This document shows positions 1 to 9,000 of a stretch of 64,000 nucleotides of DNA, one piece after another. Each line of letters starts with the position of its first letter. Within the stretch, counting starts at the first letter, position 1. Origin of the DNA: Parapristionchus giblindavisi (lineage: Eukaryota; Nematoda; Chromadorea; Rhabditida; Diplogasteridae); NCBI GenBank assembly GCA_943737045.1, contig CALSFV010000227.1, forward strand, positions 186,001 through 250,000. The letters are read 5' to 3'. The notes beneath the pieces were generated by a model. It had not been told where the DNA came from, made no database searches, and worked only from the letters and a program-made list of their open reading frames with translations. Made by a program: the position numbers and the translations under genes.

Positions 1-502
1 ACAAAGAAAACATTGCTTAAATTTTTTTTCGAATTTTCGAATTTTTCGATTTTTTCGAAATAAAAAATCGAACATTTTTCGTTTTTCGAATTTTTTTCGA
101 AATTCTTTTTTCGCACATCCCTGGTTGAGACATAAAATCGCATTGGGATACGGACAAGATATCGAACATAATTTTACAAAAAATAACGCAGAATATCTAG
201 TGTAAATTTCGGTAATTACCGGTGAGAAACCGTAAAATTTACCGGTCGGTAAATTTTACGGTCAGGGACCGGTAAAACCGGTAAAAATCGGTAACGGAAA
301 ATTTTACCACCCAACCCTGCTACCTGCAACCTTTACATAAAAAATTAAAACACATAACCGGCACACCCCGGGCTAATTTGAAACTATCCGCTCTGGCCAC
401 ACTCTCTCGTTTTCTTTGTCTACGAGAGCGTGTTGCCGCAGCGGAGAGTAAAATCAACATTGTAGCAATATAATTTAATTTAATTTAATTTTTTTTTTGC
501 AG
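1..502. other. Left edge: intronic/intergenic AT-rich sequence
   Basis: No coding region is visible before the first A1 exon. The stretch holds runs built on ttttcgaa, then about 100 bp rich in accggtaaa motifs (205-300). From about 366 to 460 lies a decayed hairpin of the TTAA-MITE family (cactctctcg facing acgagagcg). Since A1 begins mid-gene at 503, at least the right end of this stretch is probably an A1 intron. Confidence 0.5.
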
Positions 503-1801
503 AGTCCGGATAAGGACTGCGCTCTGTACTTTTGTGACGGCACAATCGTGACTCGACCAGCGGCAACTTCAGTTGTAGGAGCAACAACATTGACTGATTC
601 CACGAATACTGATCTACCGAATGGTTCTAAAGTAAGCGAAATGGTCACTTCATCTCCCCTTCGCGCACAGCGTTCTCATGACTTTCAAAGCAAGAACGAC
701 CGCTCAACATACAAACTCTCTCGAATACAATGGTCTCTCCTTTGTCTTGCTTTCGAAGAAAAATGGCTTGGACCAGAATACTGTGCGCGATAGCCAACCC
801 TACTTGTCAGCCCACTCGTAACTACTCTGGTATTTCGAAACTTAAAGTCTACTTAAAGTTTTCACTTTAAGCAGACTTGTAAGTCTACTTCAAGTGAAAC
901 GTAAGTTTACTTAAAGTGTGACGTCACTATGTAAGTCTACTTAAAGTAAGACGCAAGACTACTTAAAATGAAAAACTGACGTCGCTCACTTGAAGTTTAC
1001 TTAAAGTAAACTTCAAGTTAGTGACGTAATTTAAGTAGACTTTAAGTTTTGAAATACCAGAGTAGTCTGAGACTGACTATAAATACTTATAAGCACATAC
1101 ACTTTAAGTTAAATATTATCCCAGAGTAACTTGCAGTTGATTCGAGTAATGGTGAACAAGCAGTGCACTCTCACTCTGTATTCCGACCCCGCACAGAGTC
1201 CCGTCACGGCTACGCCAATTCATAGGTATTGTCAGTTCAATCACATTTTTCTATTTTTCCTAGTATTTTTCCTACCAGGCCACCGGCAAGGATCCATGTT
1301 GGAAATTTACCTGGTTCCTGGTAGGAAAAAAATCCAGAGTATATCAAGATTTGTGGCAAACTCACAGCGATAAACGGTACACCCCTATTGTGGGACTTTC
1401 TGCTCTAGCAACACTCTCTCGCTTTCTTTGAGAGTGTCAGAGCGGAGAGCTTCAAATTAGGTCGGGGTGTGCCATATATCTATCGAACGATATGAGATGT
1501 ATGTAATCTCAATGACACCAATTATGAAGCACCCATGTGGTGTACGATAAATAAATAAATAAATAAATAAATAACATTTATCATTTCTTACAGAGTTGTT
1601 TATGTGACAAATAAATAGAAAGATGAAAACGTGAAATAAAATATGATGAAATGGTGTACAGACTGCAATAATATAAATAAATAAATAAATAATAATAATA
1701 ATTCAAGCTACACCGGCAAGTCAACCACGGACCCGACATTCAAGAAAATCGATCCGGATGACGATGAGGCGACCGCTGCCTCATTTGCATGCGTTTGCTG
1801 A
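503..1801 (+). CDS. Family A secreted Cys-rich protein, copy A1 (5' part outside window)
   Basis: This is the 3' part of a gene whose closest relative is A3 (6095-12823). Exons are 503-631, 1137-1225 and 1708-1801; phases 0, 2 and stop agree, giving 103 residues and a TGA at 1799-1801. The first exon begins SPDKDCALYFCDG and ends with one Thr/Ser-rich unit (ATTLTDSTNTDLPNG). The middle exon has one Cys (NKQCTLTLY). The last exon is acidic and ends in SFACVC. The signal peptide and the two N-terminal Cys modules seen in A2/A3 must lie left of the window. A GATCAAA heptamer array follows the stop, as in A2 and A3. I do not recognise the family; a secreted role is inferred from the paralogues. 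Confidence 0.7.
666..785. mobile_element. 120-bp MITE, CACAG...CTGTG ends, 4-bp TSD (copy 1)
   Basis: Ends are CACAGCGTTCT and AGAATACTGTG, near-perfect inverted repeats, with CGCG on both sides (662-665 and 786-789). A second copy of the same length lies at 7475-7594, flanked by GCTG. It sits in A1's intron 35 bp after the exon. It has no coding capacity. Confidence 0.75.
822..1065. mobile_element. Long hairpin MITE, CTCTGGTATTT ends (TTAAGT family)
   Basis: Left end ctactctggtattt mirrors right end aaataccagagtag. The interior is made of repeated cttaaagtctacttaaagt words in both orientations, so the 244-bp unit folds on itself. Other copies lie at 15979-16185, 20746-20952, 57233-57469 and 60494-60688. 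This copy is in the first visible A1 intron. Confidence 0.8.
1376..1473. mobile_element. TTAA-family MITE hairpin, CTCCGCTCTGGC type (decayed)
   Basis: The outer ends acacccc and ggggtgt and the inner arms gctctagcaacactctctcg and cgagagtgt-type sequence form a hairpin of about 98 bp. It matches the family best seen at 11745-11865 and 14717-14835. Its flanking TTAA is not preserved. Confidence 0.6.
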
Positions 1802-1813
1802 GCGTAATCATAG

Positions 1814-1861
1814 ATCAAAGACCAGAGATCAAAGTTCAAAGATCAAAGATCAAAGATCAAC
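1814..1861 (+). repeat. GATCAAA heptamer array after the A1 stop
   Basis: About six imperfect GATCAAA heptamers begin 13 bp after the A1 stop. Arrays at the same position follow A2 (about 3350) and A3 (about 12834), so the array was part of the duplicated unit. Heptamers of both orientations also occur inside introns of the GNAT gene and ula-1. Confidence 0.8.
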
Positions 1862-2803
1862 TACTTGTAAGCATCTGTACCCGTTAGACAACATTCATTG
1901 TCATTGTTTTTGTATAAACCACTATTGTGCGTATAAAATGTACTTGCATAAGAAAATGACAAATAGTGCTAACGAACGGAAGTCACATTCGAGAGGCGAG
2001 CGAGATGTAGCCTTCTACATCTCGCCCCGCCTTTCGATTGTCTCCGCTGCCTCTCTCTAACCCGGCTGACCTTCGCCGCGCGCTATATTATATATAAAAG
2101 AGATCGGCATAGTTTCTGAACCATGCAAAACAAGAAAGTCGCTTGTGGGAGTGATTGGCTACTCTCGTACCAAATAAACAAGTGCATTTTATACGGTCAA
2201 TATAAGCTCACTTTTATTTCTCTCATTTTTTATGCGAAATGGAGAATAAATTCTAAAGATGAAGATTGATAAAAATTGATGAACAAATATGTGTAATAAT
2301 AATTATAATAATAATAGTACAACAAATGCTGGAAAATTGGAAAATTAATAACGTGATGCGAAAAAGCAAAACATATATCAATAATAAAAGATTTCTTATT
2401 GAAAAATAGATCAGTCGGGAATCGAAAAATCGATGGTATTTTCGGGTGATGATAGTAAACGTGCCTTTCTAGCACGAACAACATAATCTGACCAGATTCT
2501 GATTTGGTCTGATCAGATTCAAAAGTGGTCAAACATTCCTTATCATACATTTTCGGTACCCTCGCCGTTATTTTTATATAGTGGTTTGAATTTCAAAATA
2601 TGGTGGGTCGAGTTAGAAAATTCGTCATTTTTAGCTTCATTTCGCATCAACTTACTGAAAATGGGCCATATATAGCGGGTCTATAATTATGAGGATATGA
2701 AAATGTATGACTCCTTATCAGATTTTGATCGAATTACCTGAGCAATGGAAATACGAGAGGCGGTTTAAAAGGCGCACCGATACGCTTTTGGGTTTAGTTT
2801 TCA
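1862..2803. other. A1-A2 intergenic region with an interspersed repeat
   Basis: No supported gene. About 2545-2700 resembles, in reverse orientation, sequence at 44290-44465 (shared words ctcgccgt, tttttatatagtgg and tgggcc/ggccca), so it is an old repeat. A TATA-like tatataaaag near 2090 precedes a short ATG frame at 2123, but nothing else supports a gene there. At 2762-2800, just before A2, a ggtttaaaag stretch resembles the A3 promoter at 6052. Confidence 0.5.
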
Positions 2804-3313
2804 ATGTCAGCCATTCATCATCTCGTGGTTGCCACACTATTTTTGAGCCTAGTCTCAGCCAGAGACGCTGCATGCGGAACGAGTGATCATACAAAGTAAG
2901 AGTACTTAAGTAAGTGTACTAAAGTAAGTGTACTTAAGTAAGTGTACTTAAGTAAGTGTGCTTAAGTAAGTGTATTTAAAGGAGCACTCCGAGCTCGTTT
3001 TAACACCCCGATCTATTTTTACTGCACTCTTTTTCAACATTTCTATTAGTATCCCATTCAAACATCCCTCTTTCATTCTTTATGGATAAATATAAATATA
3101 TAATTGAATAAATAAATAATTAATTAAACTAGATAAACCAATCTCAGGTGCGCGGACTGGAACGCCACGGACGGCTTCTGCTACGACAACAACGTGCCCC
3201 TCTCGGAGAGGGAAAAGTACTGCCCCTATTACTGCAAGAATCTGAACTGCGGAGATTCGCCTCACCGGCAAGTTAACCCCAGACCCCACCTTCAAGAAGG
3301 TGAATCCAGATGA
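2804..3313 (+). CDS. Family A secreted Cys-rich protein, copy A2 (internally deleted)
   Basis: Exon 1 (2804-2895) encodes a signal peptide beginning MSAIHHLVVATLFLSLVSA, followed by ACGTSDHTK. Exon 2 (3148-3313) encodes the Cys module found in A3, with motifs CADWNATDGFC, PLSERE and YCPYYCKNLNC. After the module the sequence runs straight into the homologue of the family's last exon (compare caccggcaagt in A1 at 1713). The Thr/Ser-rich region and the next exon are missing. The junction is out of frame, so translation ends at a TGA at 3311-3313 after 85 residues. The product would be a short secreted protein with six cysteines spaced much like a ShKT domain (my inference). It may be functional or a decaying pseudogene. 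Intron 1 begins with a tandem repeat derived from its own 5' splice site. Confidence 0.65.
2896..2979 (+). repeat. GTAAGTGTACTTAA tandem repeat starting at the A2 intron 1 donor
   Basis: About six units of 14-15 bp begin exactly at the splice donor ACAAA|gtaag. Each carries GTAAGT, a consensus 5' splice site. The related A3 intron 1 has only one such unit. It is one of six splice-site-linked minisatellites in the window. Confidence 0.75.
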
Positions 3314-3665
3314 CGATCGCTACCTCATTTTCTTTCATTTGCTGAGCATGATCAAAGACCGAAGATCAAAGATCAAAGATCAACTTGTGCAAATATTCAT
3401 TGTCATTACTTTTGCATTCATTCCCCTCATTTTTGAATAAATTCTGATGAATACTGATTGAATAATGATAATATATTATTTAAATTTGGTTTACGAGACA
3501 TAACATTAGAATAATAGAATATTAATAATAATGACAACTTTAGCAGAATAATAATTTGCTGCATCTCTTTGCATACAAAATATTATGAAATGTCTTCTTC
3601 AGCTTTGTTCCACGCTATGCATCTTCATTGAATGCTTATTCCCTTCTATAGAGCGGTCGCCCGAC

Positions 3666-5072
3666 ATGCTCCGCTCACAGATTCGGTAACTCTTTTGATC
3701 TTTGATCTTTGATCTTTGATCTTTGATCTCTCAATTTCTATTCAGCCGCATCAGCAGTGAACTAGGCGTTATTACGCCGTCTTTGACGCAGAACTTCGGC
3801 GCATACTTCTCCGTCTTACGTTAGCACACATTTTTGATCTTTGATCTTTGATCTTTGACCTTTGATCTTTGATCTTTGATCTCACAGGTCAAACGCTCCG
3901 TGGTCCTGCTCAGAAAACCTTTAGCGTAGGCTGCGGTAATGATCAGTTTGATGAGCTGCTCGTGCTCGCGGAGGACTTCCACTACCATGAACCACAGACA
4001 CAGGTTTTGTGTTGACGCACTTGGGGTGTCGTGTGACGCTCTTGGAGTGTTGACACGCTAGAGGTGTTGCAGGCGCTCGGTCTGACTATTGAAGACACTC
4101 GACCTCTGCTGGAAAAGTTGGTGGCGAAATCGCTCGAGTCTCCCTATTCATTCATAGTCTACGATGAAGAGACATCAAAGGTTCTAAAGATCAAAGATCA
4201 AAGATCAAAGATCAATGTTCAAAGATTAGTTCAGCCTCTCGGATTCCGCCTGACCTCTGTGGGCACTCGCGAGGCCGAGGAAAATGGAGACAATTCCATC
4301 GCGAGGACTCTTCCGAGCCGCAAGGCGCGAATGTTCTGTAAATTGGAGAGATCAAGGATCAAAGATCAAAGATCAAATATCAAAGATCAAAGATCAGTCA
4401 TTCAGGGTCGGCCATCGAGCGCATGCAGCACGAGTTCTGGAAGGCGTATCCTGGCGTGAACAAGGTACAATACGGTCCAATCGATAATTTTCTGATCTAC
4501 CGTAATAACTAGATCTACCGTAGCCTCTAGACATACCGTAATGTGTAGATCTACCGTAATCTTTGAGGTTCTTCGTCATGAGATCTGCTACGTGCGACCG
4601 ACCTATCAGCGGGCGGGCATCGCGACGCGCATGCTGCACCATGATCTTGACGAGAAGTCGCTGGCCAGGGTATACGGTAGTCGGCGCCCCGAATCAATCG
4701 ATAATTTATGATGTGCAGGAGCACGGCATTGACGGTATCGTTTGTGAATCGACGAGCGAGAGCGCGCACGCTATCCTCTCGTTGAACGGCTACTCTTGTA
4801 CACTCAAGCTTGATCATACGGTAGGCCGGAGGCGACGTTTACCAAACGTCGTCACACCACCGCACCCAAATTTTCAGGCGTATCATTTTGAGGATGGAGA
4901 AGAAGTCCACTTTGAGCGACCGCTTAAGGACGATTTGCGAGTGTACTTTAGAAGTATCCGGTGAGCGAAATGGTATCTAGGTTACGATATTTTCTGGAGA
5001 TTACGGTACGGTAAATTTATTGATTTTAGCAACCACGACGAGTCTCCGTACTACGTGCGCGATTGGTCCTGA
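3666..5072 (+). CDS. GNAT-family N-acetyltransferase, 10 exons
   Basis: Predicted to transfer an acetyl group from acetyl-CoA to an unknown amine. Exons are 3666-3685, 3746-3819, 3888-4003, 4073-4180, 4235-4337, 4406-4464, 4568-4669, 4719-4820, 4878-4960 and 5030-5072; every phase agrees, giving 269 residues. The acetyl-CoA loop is YVRPTYQRAGIATRML (exon 7), a Q/R-x-x-G-x-A/G motif; strand sequence SPYSFIVYDEETSK and GFRLTSVG precede it, and EHGIDGIVCESTS follows. This order is typical of the nematode-expanded GNAT proteins. Introns 1, 2, 4 and 5 are 52-68 nt and consist mostly of TTTGATC or GATCAAA heptamers. A possible trans-splice acceptor (ttctatag) lies 17 nt before the ATG. A truncated copy of exons 1-2 lies at 13215. 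The substrate cannot be told. Confidence 0.8.
3686..3745 (+). repeat. Heptamer intron 1 of the GNAT gene
   Basis: The 60-nt intron between gtaactc and ttctattcag is largely five TTTGATC units. The copy of this region at 13235-13295 has a similar intron with fewer perfect units. Confidence 0.8.
3820..3887 (+). repeat. Heptamer intron 2 of the GNAT gene
   Basis: A 68-nt intron (gttagc to ctcacag) with seven TTTGATC-type units, one of them TTTGACC. Confidence 0.8.
4181..4234 (+). repeat. Heptamer intron 4 of the GNAT gene
   Basis: A 54-nt intron (gttcta to gttcag) with AAGATCA units. The heptamer runs in the opposite orientation to that in introns 1 and 2. Confidence 0.8.
4338..4405 (+). repeat. 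Heptamer intron 5 of the GNAT gene
   Basis: A 68-nt intron (gtaaat to ttcag) made of about six GATCAAA-type units. Reading through it stays open for some way because the heptamer rarely makes stops. Confidence 0.8.
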
Positions 5073-6050
5073 ACGGAACGATTAATGCGATGTTTGCAAG
5101 GATGTACGGTTGATCGAAATAAATGATTGCATAGAACCGATTTGTTAGATTTGTTGGCACGGAATTAACAAAAACAGAAGCAAATTCAATTAAATGAGCT
5201 ATATGTACTTCTCCCTAACTTATTCTTTCTTTGTATAGCATGCAACCTAAAATGTAATGTTCATTGGTAGAGTTGGCTATTCGGGGGTTGCGGGCCCGCA
5301 ATGGCCTTGACTCTTATTGCTAATGATTGCGGGCCCGCAGTGCGGTGTAAAATCATCTCACAGTAAACGAGAGAGCGAAGGAAAGTGAAGAGAACAGAAT
5401 AACGACCGATCACAAAATGTGGCCAGATAGGAATAAAGTAGTGATTTTACAATGATTTTACAATGATTTTACAGAGCATTGCGGGCCCGCAATGCGTGTG
5501 CGTTATTGCCAACCCTATTCATTAGCGTGCCCGCATAACACAGATTTTAATTTTACGGATTTCTATGTTACGGAATCCGTGAAATAAATATTTCACAGCC
5601 AATACCGTAAAATCCGTAAAATCCGTAAACGAAAATCCCATCCCTGTTTCTGCACTGTTCAAAACAAGAAATATTCATTGCGGTCAAGAACACAAGTGAT
5701 TTGTATACATCAATATACAAAACATTTCAATATCTAACACGTTGATAGTGACTATGATCGACATGATCTTGCCAGTCCTCTAATCATCGACATAATCGTT
5801 GTCGATGATAAGAGGAAACAAAGGGGTTTGTCAACATAATCACTGATTAAACCGTCTCTTCAGCGCTCGGTGCTCTCTCGTCGACAGAGAACAAAGAAAA
5901 ATGTGTGAAACGAAGAGATCGTCAAGCTCCTTTTAAATGCAAATTTAAAACCCTCCGCGCTGGTAATGCTCTCTCGTAGACAAAGAAAGCGAGACAGTGT
6001 GGCCAGAGCGAAGAGTTACGAATTAGATGAGAATGGGCATATCAGGGGTG
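5073..6050. other. GNAT-A3 intergenic region
   Basis: Contains the hAT-like palindrome element at 5268-5517, a divergent hairpin near 5845-5935 resembling the GGGAGCG MITE family, and a decayed CTCCGC MITE at about 5945-6030. The cattgtgg-free remainder shows no gene. Confidence 0.5.
5268..5517. mobile_element. hAT-like MITE with GCGGGCCCGC palindromes (copy 1)
   Basis: Ends are TAGAGTTGGCTATT and the inverted form of TAGGGTTGGCAATA. The flanks ttcattgg and ttcattag are an 8-bp target duplication with one mismatch. The interior carries three copies of the palindrome attgcgggcccgcaat. The larger relative at 50861-51229 has nine. The 8-bp duplication and TAGNGTTGGC ends indicate mobilisation by a hAT transposase (inference). 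Confidence 0.8.
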
Positions 6051-6051
6051 G

Positions 6052-6057
6052 TATAAA
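6052..6057 (+). promoter_or_regulatory. TATA-box-like element upstream of A3
   Basis: TATAAA in gtataaatagcgc lies 43 bp before the A3 ATG and is followed by gacgcttttgg. A2 has a similar arrangement (tttaaaaggcgc, then tacgcttttggg) at the same distance, so the spacing is conserved between paralogues. Confidence 0.55.
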
Positions 6058-6094
6058 TAGCGCGGAAAGACGCTTTTGGATTCCATTTTCAACC

Positions 6095-9000
6095 ATGCAC
6101 CGATTTGCGGCTGCTACACTAGTTTTGAGCGCAGTTGCAGCCAGGGACGCTGCATGCGGAAAGAGTGATCATCCAAGGTATGCGTGTACTTATTGTTAGA
6201 GAACGATAATTCTGACTTACCTGGACTTAAGCTGCTCTAAATGTCCCTTAAAGGGAGCGTGACCTCACTCAACGGTCTCTTCATTGCGCATACTATTTCT
6301 CTGTACTCTAACATCGAGAGAGCATTGCGCGTCGAAGAGACCATTGAGTGAGGTTACGCTCCCTTTAAATGTACTTAGCCGAACTTCCTCTTTAAGGAAC
6401 GCTAATTCTGTAACGTCCATGAACTTATAAGAGAATGGTCGGAGAGCACATATCACCTGTCACGAGAGAATCGAGCTAAAAATGAAAATAATGGGAAAAA
6501 AGCGAAAATGGTGAAATGAGTTGGCCATTTTTGGACATCTCTAGGCATGCCATAGAAGCCCCCAAAGTCTCATTATGTAATTTTCATTTGGGGCTCAATA
6601 CACGGGTTCGGTAAGGTAAAGTCCCAACTTTGAGCACGAATTTCTCGCTTCTGTGCGTTTTAGCGAAAAAGTGTCACAAGAGTGACCCCCGCTCTTTTTT
6701 CGAGCTCTATCGATCTAAACAAACCAGAGGTCATGAAAATGCCTCTGAACAGAGCCACACCTCGGAGCAAATAACTCAGAAATTTAGGAAAAGGGGGTGC
6801 TCTTCTTCCAGTTACGTTATTAAGTTTTTCATGCGCTTTCAAATGATTGGCTTGCGAAAAAAATACGTTAATGCGTTCGTATGGTTCATCCCCTTGGAAA
6901 TTTCCAGATGATTTGAAGTCATTTTCGCCACCAATAATCTCTCGTTTCACACGCTCTCTCGCCCATTCCTTTTCATTCCATCCCATTCCATTCTGCACCG
7001 CACGGTCTCGAGCTCGCGGTGCGAAATGAAACTCCCTTTCTCTTCCCTATATTTCTTTCACTCTCCGGCGAGAGAGTGTGTGAAACGAGAGATTGTGGTT
7101 GGGCGAAAATGACTTCAAATCATCAGGAAATTTCCAAGGGGAGAAATTATACGAACGCAGTAACGTATTTTTTTCGCAAACCCCTCATTTGAAAGCGCAT
7201 GAAAAACTTAATAACATACTGGAAGAAGAGCACCCCCTTTTCCCAAATTTTTTAGTTATTTTCTCCGAAGTGTAGCTCTGTTCAGAGGCATTTTCATGAC
7301 CTCTGGTTTGTTTAGATAGATAGAGCTCGAAAAAAGAGCGGGGGTCACTCTTGTGACACTTTTTCGCTAAAACGCACCAGAAGCGAGAAATTCATGCTCA
7401 GTTGGGACTTCACCTTACCGAACCGGTGTATTGAGCCCCAAAATGAAAATTGCATAATGACACTTCGGGGGCTGCACAGCGTTCTCATGACTTTCAAAGC
7501 AAGAACGACCGCTCAACATACAAATTCTCTCGAATACAATGGTCTCTCCTTTGTCTTGCTTTCGAAGAAAAATGGCTTGGACCAGAATACTGTGGCTGGT
7601 AGGGTATGCCTAGAGATGTCCAAAAATGGTCCTAACTCATTTCACCATTTTCGCTTTTTCCCATTCTCAGCTCGATTCTCTCGTGACAGGCGTGATATCC
7701 CGATCTCCACGAACATTTGAGGGTATACTAATCCGTACACGCTGATTTCAAATCCGTTTTCAAAACACTATCTTCCGCAGGACTTCGTGCGCCTTATATA
7801 ATAACGAGATATCATAACATTTTGCCAATCCAAACAATCTCAGTTGTCCGGGCTGGAATGCCACTACTGGCTTCTGCATCAACAACGACGTGCCTCTGTC
7901 CGAGAGAGAGCAGTACTGCCCCTATTTCTGCACGAATTTGAACTGCAAAGATTCGCCCAGCACTACTAAACCATTTGTGGAAAATGTCAAGTAGGTTACG
8001 TTACTTAAATTTTTACTCCATTTATATTTCTGTAGATCACGGTAGTACCATCTAACAAGTTGGTTACGGTATCTATTTTGGTCGAGTACGGTAGTACCAT
8101 CTAAGTTGATTACGGTGTTTATATTAGGCAGGTTATGGTATTTTTATATTTAGTTGCGCTGTCTGGTCGCAAGATCCCGCTCACCCGTTCTGCACGGATA
8201 ATGATAAAGAAACGCTGGAATTCGACTGTAGTAGCACTTGCGCATTCGAAATTGTGAGTCGGAGAGCATATTTAACTTAATTAATTATTAATGGCCTGAA
8301 AAGTTACCCATAACCTAAGATTGAAAGGCACTAATTTGAAATTATCTGCTCTGGCTGCACTCTCGCGTTATGTGTTTGCGAGAGTGTGCGGCCAGAGCGG
8401 AGAGTCAAATTAGCTCGTGGTGTTCCTTTAAAAATAGGCTGAAAGCCACATCGAAAAGTAAAGTGATAACGGGTGGTCAGCGTTTTAATAAAAAACCTTT
8501 GTGAAGTCACGTATGAAAAAGAAAAAAAGAGGCGAGAGAGGGTGAGAAAAGCGGAGAGTTTTCTCTGATTGCTTTCTATTCTCGCAACTTTAAAGGGACC
8601 GAAACCTTTGTCAAATGTCTCTTCAATGCTCTACCCTCTCTCGTTGTTAGAGAACAGACAAATAGTGTGCGGCGTGACACTGTGCGCTATGAAGACACGG
8701 CGGCTCAATGATAGTAACTAAGAAGCTCTTGCCTGAGAAAGAAAGTATCGCAAACTGAGTGATGATAAGCAGTAAAACATCTAGGTTCTCCCAGCGCGAA
8801 AGTTGATTACGGTGTATCTGGGCGCTCGCTTCTGACTAGATCTATCATCGAGTTTTACGATTCGCGAGACATGCCGAGATGGCTTAGTGGATAGAGCTTT
8901 TGTATAGCAATCCGAACCTCGTGGGTTCGAATCCCGCCCAGTGCAAATCAACGTTGCCGATTTTTCGCAATGCAAGAGCCTTCAAGCCAAAGTTAAAGGT

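Noticed and set aside
2123..2269. Short ATG frame after a TATA-like site (ACGSD motif recalls family A)
   Set aside because: No signal peptide, no splice donor at the expected place, and no Cys module follows; resemblance limited to five residues.
3696..3890. Heptamer arrays as telomeric repeats
   Set aside because: Nematode telomeres are typically TTAGGC; these arrays are short, internal, in both orientations and bounded by splice sites.
6630..6998. Open frames on both strands at 6630-7275
   Set aside because: They lie within the arms of the 6451-7697 palindrome and mirror each other.
8873..8944. Functional tRNA gene
   Set aside because: A and B boxes are present but no acceptor stem or anticodon stem forms, and it lies in a mobile element.
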